Origin: Pseudomonas kitaguniensis
Lineage (GTDB): Bacteria; Pseudomonadota; Gammaproteobacteria; Pseudomonadales; Pseudomonadaceae
DNA length: 64,000 nucleotides
Assembly: GCF_009296165.1 (NCBI RefSeq)
Contig: NZ_VUAZ01000042.1
Location: forward strand, 1-64,000
Direction of reading: 5' to 3'
Below are positions 48,149 through 57,497 of this stretch, piece by piece. The notes under the pieces were generated by a model. It worked only from the letters and a program-made list of their open reading frames with translations. It searched no databases and was not told where the DNA came from. The translations under genes and the position numbers were made by a program. The number at the start of each line of letters is the position of its first letter. Positions within the stretch are counted from its first letter, which is position 1.

Positions 48149-49359
48149 CAGCCAGTCACCCTTTCCGGAACCGGTTTGGTCTTCTCGAGCCGGGTGTAGA
48201 ACGGCATCAGAATGAAGTAGGCGAAGTACAGGAAGGTGCAGACCTGCGACAGCAATGTACGCTCAGGGGTTGGCGCCAATACGCCCAACACGCCCAGGAT
48301 CACGAACGAAATGCAGAATACCCACAGCCAGATTTTGCTCAGCCAGCCCTTGTAGCGCATCGATTTGACCGGGCTTCGGTCGAGCCACGGCAGCACGAAC
48401 AACACCGCAATGGCGGCGCCCATGGCGATCACGCCCATGAGCTTGTCGGGAATCGCGCGCAAGATCGCGTAGAACGGCGTGAAGTACCAGACCGGGGCAA
48501 TGTGCTCAGGCGTCTTGAACGCGTTGGCTTGCTCAAAGTTGGGCTTCTCGAGGAAATACCCGCCCATCTCCGGGAAAAAGAACACGATCGAGCAGAACAC
48601 AAACAAGAACACCACCACACCCACAATGTCTTTCACGGTGTAGTACGGGTGGAACGGAATGCCATCCAGCGGGATGCCGTTTTCGTCTTTGTACTTCTTG
48701 ATGTCGACGCCGTCCGGGTTGTTGGAGCCCACCTCGTGCAGCGCCAGGATGTGCAGCACCACCAGGCCAAGAATCACGATCGGCAGCGCCACCACGTGCA
48801 GCGCAAAAAAGCGGTTCAGGGTGATGCCGGAGATCAGGTAGTCACCCCGAATCCACTGGGTCAGGTCGTTGCCGATGACCGGGATCGCACCGAACAGCGA
48901 GATGATCACCTGTGCGCCCCAGTACGACATTTGGCCCCACGGCAGCAGGTAACCCATGAACGCTTCGGCCATCAGCGCCAGGTAAATCAGCATGCCGAAC
49001 ACCCACACCAGCTCACGCGGCTTCTGGTACGAGCCGTAGAGCAAGCCACGGAACATGTGCATGTAAACCACGATAAAGAACGCCGACGCGCCGGTAGAGT
49101 GCAGCAAGCGCAGGATCGAGCCGTACTCGACGTCACGCATGATGTACTCAACAGAGGCGAACGCCTCCTCTGCCGAGGGCGTGTAACTCATCGTCAACCA
49201 CACGCCGGTGATGATCTGGTTGACCAGCACCAGCAGTGCCAGTGAACCGAAGAAGTAGAAGAAGTTGAAGTTTTTTGGCGCGTAATATTTGCTGAGGTGG
49301 TCTTCCCACATTTTGGTCGCCGGGAAGCGTGCATCCACCCAATCCATGAACTTGCTCAT
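48148..49359 (-). CDS. petB: Ubiquinol-cytochrome c reductase, cytochrome b
   Basis: A 403-aa membrane subunit with eight or nine helices carrying hemes bL and bH. It shows LLHSTGASAFFIVVYMHMFR and FFALHVVALPIVILGLVVLH with the paired histidine ligands, GYLLPWGQMSYWGAQV, and the Qo-site ending HIAPVWYFTPFYAIL; the last is a PVWY variant of the usual PEWY. It is cotranscribed with petA and petC with one-base overlaps. Confidence 0.95.
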   Translation of the reverse strand: MSKFMDWVDARFPATKMWEDHLSKYYAPKNFNFFYFFGSLALLVLVNQIITGVWLTMSYTPSAEEAFASVEYIMRDVEYGSILRLLHSTGASAFFIVVYMHMFRGLLYGSYQKPRELVWVFGMLIYLALMAEAFMGYLLPWGQMSYWGAQVIISLFGAIPVIGNDLTQWIRGDYLISGITLNRFFALHVVALPIVILGLVVLHILALHEVGSNNPDGVDIKKYKDENGIPLDGIPFHPYYTVKDIVGVVVFLFVFCSIVFFFPEMGGYFLEKPNFEQANAFKTPEHIAPVWYFTPFYAILRAIPDKLMGVIAMGAAIAVLFVLPWLDRSPVKSMRYKGWLSKIWLWVFCISFVILGVLGVLAPTPERTLLSQVCTFLYFAYFILMPFYTRLEKTKPVPERVTG

Positions 49360-49955
49360 CAGGCTTTCTCCCCCTCGTCGACGCCAATGACAATGACATT
49401 GTCAGTCTCGTAATGATGTGGCGGAACCGGCAGGTTCAAAGGTGCAGGTTGGGACTTATAGACGCGGCCGGCCAGGTCGTAGTGGGAGCCGTGGCAAGGG
49501 CAGAAGTAACCGCCGACCCAGTCTTTGCCGAGGTCGGCAGGCGCAACTTCAGGGCGGAAGGTTGGCGAGCAGCCGAGGTGGGTGCAGATACCGATCAGCA
49601 GCAGAATCTCTGGTTTGATCGAACGGACTTCCTTATCAACGTAGGCGGGCTGGTCGGAATTCTTTGAGTCGGGGTCAGACAACTGGCCTTCGATTTTCTT
49701 CAGATTCCCGAGGATTTCTTCAGTACGACGAACAATGAAAACCGGCTGACCGCGCCACTCAGCAATCATTTGCTGACCTGGCTCGACCTTACTGACATTC
49801 ACCTTCACCGGTGCACCTGCGGCTTTCGCCTTGGCACTGGGAAACCATGACCCCACGAACGGGACCGCAGCCCCCACCGCTCCTGCAGCACCCACCACGG
49901 ACGTGGCGGCTACCAAGAAGCGACGCCGGCCTGCATTCACGCCGTCATTGCTCAT
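49359..49955 (-). CDS. petA: Ubiquinol-cytochrome c reductase, Rieske Fe-S subunit
   Basis: A 198-aa Rieske protein. It has a Tat-type N-terminal anchor with twin arginine (GRRRFLVAATSVVGAAG, about 9-25). The [2Fe-2S] ligands lie in CTHLGCSP and CPCHGSHYD (C, H pairs). It is the first gene of petABC; its leader region (49956-50160) is AT-rich and holds a TATAAG that could be a -10 box. Confidence 0.96.
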   Translation of the reverse strand: MSNDGVNAGRRRFLVAATSVVGAAGAVGAAVPFVGSWFPSAKAKAAGAPVKVNVSKVEPGQQMIAEWRGQPVFIVRRTEEILGNLKKIEGQLSDPDSKNSDQPAYVDKEVRSIKPEILLLIGICTHLGCSPTFRPEVAPADLGKDWVGGYFCPCHGSHYDLAGRVYKSQPAPLNLPVPPHHYETDNVIVIGVDEGEKA

Positions 49956-50166
49956 TCAGTCCTCTCCCATCAGCTTTTTGGCCTGTTAAATCAGGCGTCT
50001 ACTAAGTATTAACGCTGAACTTATAAAAATTTTGCAGGATGGTAATGAAAAGCCCACACACTTACAAGGGAATTACCCCGCAGCGCGGCTCCAGGCCTTG
50101 CAGTATAGGGTGTCTACGGATGTGGCACGTTGTCACGGCCAAAGGTATGCACAAATCGCAGGCAAT

Positions 50167-50205
50167 AAAAAACGCCCAGCTCCGTGAGGAGGCTGGGCGT
50201 TTTTG
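50167..50205 (-). terminator. Rho-independent terminator after rpsI
   Basis: Stem ACGCCCAGC / GCTGGGCGT around TCCGTGAGGA, with A and T runs on both sides. It lies 17 bases after the rpsI stop. Confidence 0.88.
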
Positions 50206-50221
50206 TGGAACGTAAAGCGAA

Positions 50222-50614
50222 TTAACGCTTCGAGTACTGCGGACGCTTACGCGCTTTACGCAGACCGACTTTCTTACGTTCAACTTCACGAGCATCGCGA
50301 GTTACGAAGCCAGCTTTGCGCAGAGCGCCACGCAGGGTTTCGTCGTACTGCATCAGAGCGCGAGTGATACCGTGGCGGATTGCGCCAGCTTGACCACTTA
50401 CACCGCCACCGATAACGGTGACGTAGATGTCGAACTTTTCAACTGTCTCGGTCAGTTCCAGCGGCTGACGAACTACCATGCGGGCAGTTTCGCGACCGAA
50501 GAAATTTTCCAGAGTGCGGTTGTTGATCGAGATGTTACCAGTACCCGGACGCAGGAAAACACGTGCGGTAGCGGTTTTGCGACGGCCAGTGCCGTAATTT
50601 TGAGTCGCCGACAT
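50222..50614 (-). CDS. rpsI: 30S ribosomal protein S9
   Basis: A 130-aa small-subunit protein whose basic C-terminal tail ([12 protein letters not shown]) reaches the P-site tRNA. Typical [20 protein letters not shown] start and [13 protein letters not shown] core. It pairs with rplM 14 bases upstream in the universal rplM-rpsI operon. Confidence 0.97.
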   Translation of the reverse strand: MSATQNYGTGRRKTATARVFLRPGTGNISINNRTLENFFGRETARMVVRQPLELTETVEKFDIYVTVIGGGVSGQAGAIRHGITRALMQYDETLRGALRKAGFVTRDAREVERKKVGLRKARKRPQYSKR

Positions 50615-50628
50615 AATGAACTATTCCG

Positions 50629-51057
50629 TTAAAACTTCAGTTCTTGGGGCTGCTGAGCAGCATGAGGGTGTACAGCGCCCGCATAGACTTTCAGCTTGCG
50701 AAACATATCGCGACCCAGTGGGCCCTTCGGCAGCATACCTTTAACCGCGATTTCAATCGGGGCCTCAGGCTTCTTGGAGATCAGGCCTTCAAAGTTGGAA
50801 GACTTGATGCCGCCTGGGAAACCGGAGTGACGGTAGTACATTTTGTCTTGCGCTTTGTTGCCGGTAACACGTACCTGCTCGGCGTTGATGATGACAATGT
50901 AGTCACCGGTATCAACGTGAGGGGTGTACTCAGGCTTGTGCTTGCCACGCAGACGGCTGGCGACTTCAGTGGCCAGACGACCCAGAGTCTGACCAGCGGC
51001 GTCGACGATAAACCAGTCGCGCTGGACTGTGTCCGGTTTTGCAGTAAAAGTTGTCAT
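50629..51057 (-). CDS. rplM: 50S ribosomal protein L13
   Basis: A 142-aa early-assembly large-subunit protein: [40 protein letters not shown] and [19 protein letters not shown] are the family blocks. It is the first gene of rplM-rpsI, with a well-spaced promoter 43-71 bases upstream. Confidence 0.97.
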   Translation of the reverse strand: MTTFTAKPDTVQRDWFIVDAAGQTLGRLATEVASRLRGKHKPEYTPHVDTGDYIVIINAEQVRVTGNKAQDKMYYRHSGFPGGIKSSNFEGLISKKPEAPIEIAVKGMLPKGPLGRDMFRKLKVYAGAVHPHAAQQPQELKF

Positions 51058-51099
51058 TCTTTAATAGCCTCAGGGGCCGCCCTGTAAATTAGACGGCGG

Positions 51100-51128
51100 A
51101 TCTTACTGAATAGTGCGTACTTTGACAA
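51100..51128 (-). promoter_or_regulatory. Sigma-70 promoter of rplM-rpsI
   Basis: On the minus strand TTGTCA (51123-51128) and TAAGAT (51100-51105) are separated by exactly 17 bases. They end about 43 bases upstream of the rplM start, which suits a strong ribosomal-protein promoter. Confidence 0.6.
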
Positions 51129-51305
51129 GTCAAAGGCAGCCGGATACAGACGCTATCGGGGGCTCGGGTCGGCGCGTCCGTTCAACGGCAAGATTCTTCG
51201 GCAGGCGGCGCATCACTTCCACTGCAGAAAGAGGTGGGCAATTATGCAGATTGCGAAAAAAATTTCAACCTGCTTTTATGATTGTTTTCCCCGAAGGAGC
51301 ACCTG

Positions 51306-52346
51306 ATGGATTATCGACAGCTGGGCCGAACCGATCTGAACGTAAGCGCGATTGCCCTGGGCACCATGACGTGGGGCGAGCAGAACAGCGAAGCAGAGGC
51401 CTTTGCACAGATCGAGCGGGCCAAAGCCGCAGGGATCAACTTCCTCGACACGGCGGAAATGTACCCGGTGCCGCCCAAGGCCGACACCTATGCCACCACC
51501 GAGCGTTACATCGGCAATTACTTCAAAAGCCGCGGTGACCGTGCCGACTGGGTGCTCGCCAGCAAAATCGCAGGCCCCGGCAATACCATCGACTACATTC
51601 GCGATGGCTACCTGCGCCACAACCGTAAACACATCGTCGAAGCCCTCGACGCCAGCCTCAAGCGCCTGCAAACCGACTGGATCGACCTCTACCAGTTGCA
51701 CTGGCCCGAGCGCAGCACCAACTTTTTCGGCCAACTGAGCTACACACACAAGGACGAAGACGACCTCACGCCACTGGAAGAAACCCTCGAAGCGCTGGAC
51801 GAACAGGTAAAGGCCGGCAAAATCCGCCACATTGGCCTGTCCAACGAAACCCCGTGGGGCACCATGAAGTTCCTGGCCCTGGCCGAAGCCCGTGGCTGGA
51901 GCCGCGCCGTGTCGATCCAGAACCCCTACAACCTGCTCAACCGCAGCTTTGAAGTGGGCCTGGCGGAAGTCGCCATTCGCGAACAATGCGGCTTGCTGGC
52001 GTATTCGCCGCTGGCGTTCGGCATGCTCAGCGGCAAGTACGAAGGCGGCGCCCGCCCGGCAAAAGCCCGCCTGACTGAATACAGCCGCTTCAGCCGCTAC
52101 TTCAACCCGCAGTCGGAAGCCGCGTGCAGCCGTTACGTGGCACTGGCGCGCGAGCACGGCCTGGACCCGGCGCAAATGGCCCTGGCATTCGTCACGCAAC
52201 AGCCGTTTGTGACCAGCAATATCATCGGTGCAACCAGCCTTGCGCAGTTGGACAGCAACATCGCCAGTGCCGACCTGAAACTCTCCAAAGAGGTGCTGGA
52301 GGGGATTGAGGCAATTCAGAAGGATCATCCAAACCCTGCGCCTTAA
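51306..52346 (+). CDS. tas: Aldo-keto reductase, Tas type
   Basis: A 346-aa NADPH-dependent aldo-keto reductase, the same length as E. coli Tas. The catalytic tetrad is visible: D (FLDTAEMYPVP), Y of the same motif, K (VLASKIAGPG) and H (LYQLHWPER). The C-terminal cofactor site is ATSLAQLDSNI. E. coli Tas complements a tyrosine auxotroph in starving cells; the natural substrate is unclear. The start MDYRQLGRTDLNVSAIALGT follows AAGGAGCACCTG. Confidence 0.88.
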   Translation: MDYRQLGRTDLNVSAIALGTMTWGEQNSEAEAFAQIERAKAAGINFLDTAEMYPVPPKADTYATTERYIGNYFKSRGDRADWVLASKIAGPGNTIDYIRDGYLRHNRKHIVEALDASLKRLQTDWIDLYQLHWPERSTNFFGQLSYTHKDEDDLTPLEETLEALDEQVKAGKIRHIGLSNETPWGTMKFLALAEARGWSRAVSIQNPYNLLNRSFEVGLAEVAIREQCGLLAYSPLAFGMLSGKYEGGARPAKARLTEYSRFSRYFNPQSEAACSRYVALAREHGLDPAQMALAFVTQQPFVTSNIIGATSLAQLDSNIASADLKLSKEVLEGIEAIQKDHPNPAP

Positions 52347-52354
52347 TCGCTAAC

Positions 52355-52381
52355 TGAGGGTTCCCAGGCGGGGAACCCTCA
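52355..52381 (+). terminator. Hairpin after tas
   Basis: TGAGGGTTCCC-AGGCG-GGGAACCCTCA: an 11-bp perfect stem right after the tas stop, without a strong T-run. Confidence 0.6.
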
Positions 52382-52494
52382 TCAAACGGAGCCGATGCCC
52401 CCGATGACAGCATGGGGCACTGGACACACGGGGTAAAAAATAAGACGATCCAGCCGTCTGGTGACCACTTTCCCCTATAAGAATAAATGAAATT

Positions 52495-53490
52495 ATGTCC
52501 AACCAAATCTCCACGCCTTTACGGCGCGTCAGCATTTTGGCGATTGATCGGGTATTCGCTTCAACCCTGATGCAAGCCAAGGATTTCTTCCACCTGGCCA
52601 GCCTGCGTTACGGCAAACAGCAAGGCCTGGGCCTCATCCCCGCGTTCGAAACGCGCCTGGTCAGCCCCGACGGGCAATCAGTGCGCAGCTTCAGCGACGT
52701 GATCATGCCGGTCGACGGCGGCCTGGAAGACGCCGACATCATCGTGCTACCGGCCTTCTGGGACGATTTCGACGCCATGTGCGCGCGCTACCCGCAAGTG
52801 CTGCCCTGGCTGCGCGAACAACACGCCCGCGGCGCGGTACTCTGCGGTGAAGCCACTGGCGTATTCTGGCTGGCCGAAGCCGGGCTGCTGGATGGCAAGG
52901 AGGCAACCACTTACTGGCGCTTCTTCAAGGCCTTCAGCGAACGCTTCCCCAAGGTGCAGCTCAATCAGGACAAACACCTGACCGACGCCGACAACCTGTA
53001 TTGCGCCGGCGGCACCACCTCGGCATGCGACCTCTACATCTACCTGATCGAACGTTTCTGCGGCGCCACCATCGCCCAGGCCGTGGCCCGCGACATTCTC
53101 TACGAAGTGCAGCGCAGCTACGCGCCAGGGCGCATTGGTTTTGGTGGGCAGAAGCTGCATCAGGACGTGATCATCCTGCAAATTCAACACTGGCTTGAAG
53201 AGCATTTTGCCGACAAGTTTCGTTTCGAAGACGTCGCCCGCGAACACGGCATGAGCATCCGCAACTTCATGCGCCGCTTCCAGAGCGCCACGGGTGACAA
53301 GCCGCTGCACTACTTGCAACGCCTGCGTATCGAGACGGCCAAAGGGCTGCTCTCGGGCAGCCGCAAAAGCATCAAGACCATCAGTTATGAGGTGGGTTAT
53401 GACGATGCGAGCTTTTTTGCGCGGCTGTTCAGGCAACACACCGAGCTGTCGCCGAACCAGTACCGCCAGCAGTTCCAGCAGGCCGCCTGA
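52495..53490 (+). CDS. GlxA-like AraC-family transcriptional regulator
   Basis: A 331-aa protein in two parts: an N-terminal DJ-1/PfpI class I glutamine-amidotransferase-like domain (about 10-200; GAVLCGEATGVFWLAEAGLL carries the nucleophile-elbow position, AGGTTSACDLYIYLI follows) and a C-terminal AraC HTH pair (about 225-331; MSIRNFMRRFQSATGDKPLH, IKTISYEVGYDDASFFARLF). Relatives control amino-acid, carnitine or betaine catabolism, with the N-domain sensing the ligand. No catabolic gene lies adjacent, so the target is unknown. Confidence 0.83.
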   Translation: MSNQISTPLRRVSILAIDRVFASTLMQAKDFFHLASLRYGKQQGLGLIPAFETRLVSPDGQSVRSFSDVIMPVDGGLEDADIIVLPAFWDDFDAMCARYPQVLPWLREQHARGAVLCGEATGVFWLAEAGLLDGKEATTYWRFFKAFSERFPKVQLNQDKHLTDADNLYCAGGTTSACDLYIYLIERFCGATIAQAVARDILYEVQRSYAPGRIGFGGQKLHQDVIILQIQHWLEEHFADKFRFEDVAREHGMSIRNFMRRFQSATGDKPLHYLQRLRIETAKGLLSGSRKSIKTISYEVGYDDASFFARLFRQHTELSPNQYRQQFQQAA

Positions 53491-53499
53491 ACCCAATGC

Positions 53500-53529
53500 G
53501 GGAGGGGATTGCTCCCTCCCCCATTTTTT
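53500..53529 (+). terminator. Rho-independent terminator after the GlxA-like gene
   Basis: GGGAGGG-GATTGCT-CCCTCCC followed by CCATTTTTT. It lies 10 bases after the stop. The stem resembles a REP core, so it may be a REP adopted as a terminator. Confidence 0.78.
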
Positions 53530-53541
53530 ACGGTGTCGTGT

Positions 53542-54636
53542 TTACGGCTTGTGCCCGCGCGACAGGAACTCGTGGGACTGCATTTCCAGCAAGCGGCTCA
53601 ACGTGCGCTGGAATTCGAAATTCAAGCGACCGCCGGTGTAGAGGTCTTTGAGCTCGACTTCCGCCGAAATAATCAACTTGACGTTACGGTCGTAGAACTC
53701 GTCGACCATGTTGATAAAACGGCGCGCGATGTCGTCAGTGGTGACGCTCATCTGCTCCACGCCGCTCAAGATCACCGCGTGGAAGATCTTGCCCAATTCG
53801 ATGTAGTCGTTCTGGCTGCGCGGGCCGTCGCACAGTTGACGGAATTCGAACCAGGCCACGTCATCGCAGGTACGCAGCGCGATAATTTCGCGGTTCTCGA
53901 TCATCAGCTTGTCGTTTTCCACCGCCTGCGTGCATTCCGGCGTGAGCGCTCGGAAGCTTTTCTTCAAGCTTTCATGCGCTGCTTCGTTCAGCGGGAAGTG
54001 GAACAGTTCGGCCTGCTCAAGGTGACGCAGGCGATAGTCGACGCCACTGTCGACGTTGACGATCTCGGTATTCTGCTTGATCAGCGCGATGGCCGGCAGG
54101 AAGCGCGCACGTTGCAGGCCGTCCTTGTACAGGCCGTCGGGCACGATGTTCGACGTGGCAACCAGGGTCACGCCGTTCTTGAACAGCTCTTCCATCAGGG
54201 TGCCAAGGATCATGGCATCGGTGATGTCGGAGACGAAAAACTCATCGAAGCAGATCACCCGCGCTTCGTCGGAGAACCGCTTGGCGATGATGGTCAGCGG
54301 GTTTTTCTCGCCCGGCAGGGTTTTCATCTCTTCGTGCACACGCTTCATGAAGCGGTGAAAGTGCGTGCGCACCTTTTCCTTGAATGGCAGCGCTTCGAAG
54401 AAAGTGTCTACCAGGTAGGTCTTCCCGCGGCCGACGCCACCCCAGAAGTACAGGCCTTTGACCGGCGTGTGGTCTTTTTTGCCAAACAGCTTGCCGAGCA
54501 ACCCTGGCTTGTTCTGCGAGGCCGCGACCAGGTCGTCGTACAGGCGCTGCAGATGCCGCACCGCGTTTTCCTGGGCAGCGTCATGGAAGAATTCAGGGCG
54601 TTTCAGATCAGCTTGATATCGTTCTAGGGGCGTCAT
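53542..54636 (-). CDS. zapE: Cell division ATPase ZapE
   Basis: A 364-aa AFG1-like AAA+ ATPase that associates with FtsZ and helps Z-ring constriction. Walker A is GGVGRGKT (about 70-77), Walker B is ICFDEFFVSDI, and sensor 1 (VATSNIVPDGLY) is present. The start MTPLERYQADLKRPEFFHDA at 54636 was chosen; a further 21 codons of open frame lie upstream without homology. trpS follows upstream on the same strand. Confidence 0.92.
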   Translation of the reverse strand: MTPLERYQADLKRPEFFHDAAQENAVRHLQRLYDDLVAASQNKPGLLGKLFGKKDHTPVKGLYFWGGVGRGKTYLVDTFFEALPFKEKVRTHFHRFMKRVHEEMKTLPGEKNPLTIIAKRFSDEARVICFDEFFVSDITDAMILGTLMEELFKNGVTLVATSNIVPDGLYKDGLQRARFLPAIALIKQNTEIVNVDSGVDYRLRHLEQAELFHFPLNEAAHESLKKSFRALTPECTQAVENDKLMIENREIIALRTCDDVAWFEFRQLCDGPRSQNDYIELGKIFHAVILSGVEQMSVTTDDIARRFINMVDEFYDRNVKLIISAEVELKDLYTGGRLNFEFQRTLSRLLEMQSHEFLSRGHKP

Positions 54637-54655
54637 AATTTCGTTAGCAAGGCAA

Positions 54656-54686
54656 CAAAAACGGGCCGTCACTGTAACGACGGCCC
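54656..54686 (-). terminator. Rho-independent terminator after trpS
   Basis: On the minus strand GGGCCGTC-GTTACAGT-GACGGCCC followed by GTTTTTG. It lies between the trpS stop (54716) and zapE. Confidence 0.78.
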
Positions 54687-54715
54687 TGCATAATGGCAAT
54701 CAACCCTTGGTCGGG

Positions 54716-56070
54716 TTAATCCTCGGTTGGGGTCAACGCAACGCGCAACGCGGCAATGGCGGTATCACGCGACGCTTCGTCGGCAAACACGGCACTGTCG
54801 GCCACCGCAGCGCCGTCCAGCCATACGCTGAAGCGTTGGGCCTCTGTGCGCACGTCCAGCGCGTCGCCGTTTTGCAACTGCTTGGTCACTGCGCCAGCCG
54901 CTTTACCGTCGGCAAAGTTGCGTGACAACAGCAGTTGCTCGCCATCGGCGGCCAGCAAACGGAAACGGAAGCTGCCGTCGTCTTCGCGAAAGCTCACAAA
55001 CCGTGCGGCTTTCGCGGCTTTCTTTTTAGCACTGACCGGCGCAGCCGCCGGCTCGACGAACGTGCGCAGGCCCACCGCCTCACGCAGCTCGGCGAGGAAC
55101 GGCGCCGCGACGCGCGGGCTTTTTTGGCGCCGACCAGCAGCAGGTCTTCCATGTCCGATGGGCGCGACATCAGTTCGTGATAGCGCTCACGCGCTTCGCC
55201 CAACTGGCCATCAAGCAGTTGGAACAAGCGATTTTTAGCCTCGCCCCAGCCCAGGCCTTGCAGCAGTTCAGCGCGGAACGCTTGTTCCTGCGCCTGGCTG
55301 GCAAACGCCTGGTACAGGGTGAACAGGTGCGAGGTGTCCGGGTCTTTGGCTTCGCCGGGCGCGCGCGAATCGGTGACGATGCGCGAGATGGCGTCTTTCA
55401 TTTCCTTGGCGCTGGTGAACAACGGGATGGTGTTGTCGTAGCTCTTCGACATCTTGCGACCGTCGAGGCCCGGCAAGGTGGCGACGCTTTCTTCGATCAA
55501 CGCCTCGGGCATAGTGAAAAATTCTTTGCCCTTGCCGAACAGGTGGTTGAAGCGCTGGCCGATGTCGCGGGCCATCTCCACGTGCTGGATCTGGTCGCGG
55601 CCCACCGGCACTTTGTGCGCGTTGAACATCAAAATGTCCGCTGCCATCAGCACCGGGTAACTGTACAGGCCCATGGTGATGCCCGCGTCCGGGTCTTCGC
55701 CGGTTTCGACGTTTTTGTCCACCGAGGCCTTGTAGGCGTGGGCGCGGTTGAGCAGGCCCTTGGCGGCAACGCAGGTCAGCAGCCAGGTCAGCTCGGGGAT
55801 TTCAGGGATGTCGGACTGACGGTAGAACGTCACCCGATTCACATCCAGGCCACCGGCCAGCCAGGTCGCGGCGATTTCCATACGCGAGCGCTGAATGCGC
55901 TGCGGGTCATCACATTTGATCAGGGCGTGGTAGTCGGCCAGGAAGTAGAAAGAGTCGGCATTCGCGTCCTGGCTGGCGAGGATAGCCGGGCGAATCGCAC
56001 CGGCGTAGTTGCCCAGGTGCGGCGTGCCGGTGGTGGTAATGCCGGTGAGAATACGGGTACGAGTGGTCAT
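54716..56070 (-). pseudogene. trpS: Tryptophan--tRNA ligase with C-terminal extension, 1-base frameshift
   Basis: Class I tRNA synthetase charging tRNA-Trp. The HIGH motif is [13 protein letters not shown] (about 12-24) and KMSKS is [11 protein letters not shown]. The core, about 325 aa, is normal. Near 55111 the frame breaks: the coding strand reads CCCGCGCGTCGCGGCG where CCCGCGCGGTCGCGGCG would read ARAVAAPF. The rest, from [14 protein letters not shown] to RVALTPTED at 54716, is in another frame. One added G restores 451 aa, which matches the Pseudomonas form with its lysine-rich C-terminal extension of about 110 aa. trpS should be essential, so a sequence error is likely. Confidence 0.9.
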
Positions 56071-56094
56071 GGGTAATCGCTTATCAGGCAGCTA

Positions 56095-56724
56095 TCAATT
56101 CGAAAGGCGCGGCAGCACCAGATCCTTGAGATCGGTCAGCTTGCCATGAAAAAAGTGCCCGCATTCTGCCACTTTCAGCAGCTCATGGGGGCGATTCAAG
56201 GCAGCGGACCAGTCGTAGACAAGCTGCGGGTCGACCACTTCATCGGTTTGCGGCTGGATCAGCGTCAACGGGCAGCCTTGCGGCAGCACGTCGCTGTCGC
56301 GCAGACGCATCACCGCAGCGGCGACCATGAACAGGTGCGCCAGTTTTTCGCCCTTGGCCTCCAGGCGCCCGCCGAGGCTGGCGGCCACATAACCGCCGAA
56401 GGAAAACCCGAGCAAGGTGATCGGTAGATCCGGGTGTTTTTCGCGCAGCCAGGTGACGGCCGCTTCGGCATCGTCGACTTCACCGGTGGCCATGTCGTGC
56501 GTGCCGGCGCTGGCACCGACGCCACGGTAATTGAAACGTAAAGTAATCAAACCAGCATCGCGGGCGGTGCGTTGCAGGGTCGATACAACTTTATTCAGCA
56601 TGGTGCCACCCTGCACCGGGTTAGGGTGGCAGATCAGCGCCAGGCCACGTGGCTCGGGGTGATCCAGGTACAGGGCTTCCAATTGGCCAACCGGGCCATC
56701 GATCAGAACGGGGGTTTCACGCAT
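56095..56724 (-). CDS. Alpha/beta hydrolase
   Basis: A 209-aa short alpha/beta-hydrolase (DUF3530/YcjY-like branch). The nucleophile elbow GFSFGG gives Ser, the acid is D in QPQTDEVVDP and the base H in ECGHFFHGKL. The oxyanion motif HPNPVQGGTM is near the N-terminus. The start MRETPVLIDGPVGQL at 56724 was chosen over open frame 21 codons upstream. Substrate unknown. It starts the trpS-zapE run and stands 24 bases before trpS. Confidence 0.83.
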   Translation of the reverse strand: MRETPVLIDGPVGQLEALYLDHPEPRGLALICHPNPVQGGTMLNKVVSTLQRTARDAGLITLRFNYRGVGASAGTHDMATGEVDDAEAAVTWLREKHPDLPITLLGFSFGGYVAASLGGRLEAKGEKLAHLFMVAAAVMRLRDSDVLPQGCPLTLIQPQTDEVVDPQLVYDWSAALNRPHELLKVAECGHFFHGKLTDLKDLVLPRLSN

Positions 56725-56871
56725 GAGCAAGGAATGAACTCCGTGACCTCTCAAAGGGTCGACTCGTCTAGCTAAAAGTCTGTGCATGGCATGCTTGCGA
56801 GCTTAATCGCGGTATACAGCGCAGGTCCGAGCCGTTAACGTAAAGCAAAGCCGTTTATAGAGGAAGGACTC

Positions 56872-57309
56872 GTGGAACACTCGCTCTTAGTTTGGTTGTT
56901 GCCGACTCTTGCCCTGGTTGCCGGTGTCGCCATTGGATTCCTGGTTGCTCGCCTGCTGCCGAATGCCGCGCCTAACCGCACGCAGCGTCAGTTGGATGAC
57001 ATTCAGGAACGTTTTGACAGTTATCAGAACGAGGTTGTTACCCACTTCAACAGCACCGCAACCCTGGTCAAGAAGCTCACTCAGAGCTACCAGGACGTAC
57101 AGGATCACCTCGCCGATGGCGCAAACCGCCTGGCCCTCGACGACATCACCCGTCAGCGTCTGCTGGCCGCGTTGCACTCCGATGCACCGCAAGCTCCACG
57201 CGAGCGCCTCACCCCGCCGCGGGAAAACCAGGAGCCACCACGGGACTACGCGCCAAAAACGCCGAACGCCCCAGGCATGCTGGATGAGCATTACGGCTTG
57301 AAGAAGTAA
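56872..57309 (+). CDS. YhcB/ZapG-family cell-envelope protein
   Basis: A 145-aa DUF1043 protein that links cell division and elongation in enterobacteria (YhcB/ZapG). It has one N-terminal helix (LLPTLALVAGVAIGFLVARL, about 9-28), then a coiled coil (about 38-95; DDIQERFDSYQNEVVTHFNS) and a disordered Pro-rich tail. The start is GTG at 56872, preceded by AGAGGAAGGACTC. It is divergent from the hydrolase gene. Confidence 0.88.
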   Translation: MEHSLLVWLLPTLALVAGVAIGFLVARLLPNAAPNRTQRQLDDIQERFDSYQNEVVTHFNSTATLVKKLTQSYQDVQDHLADGANRLALDDITRQRLLAALHSDAPQAPRERLTPPRENQEPPRDYAPKTPNAPGMLDEHYGLKK

Positions 57310-57325
57310 GTCATTTTCAAGCACC

Positions 57326-57363
57326 AAAAAGCCCGGCTGATCGATGATCAGCCGGGCTTTTTT
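57326..57363 (+). terminator. Rho-independent terminator after yhcB
   Basis: GCCCGGCTGATC-GAT-GATCAGCCGGGC flanked by A5 and T6; a perfect 12-bp stem 16 bases after the stop. The symmetrical runs allow it to serve both directions. Confidence 0.9.
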
Positions 57364-57398
57364 GTTGGGCCACAGTGTCCGACATTGTGCAGATCCAT

Positions 57399-57426
57399 TG
57401 TGGGAGGGGACAGTGCCCAACCCGGG
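57399..57426. repeat. Single REP arm
   Basis: TGTGGGAGGGGACAGTGCCC followed by AACCCGGG; the stem is degenerate and no partner arm is found near it. Confidence 0.55.
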
Positions 57427-57497
57427 CAACTCATCCATCAACACTTCATATGAGGCCACTTCATTGGGCCGCCGTCGCAAGCACAGCGAAGAGCTAC

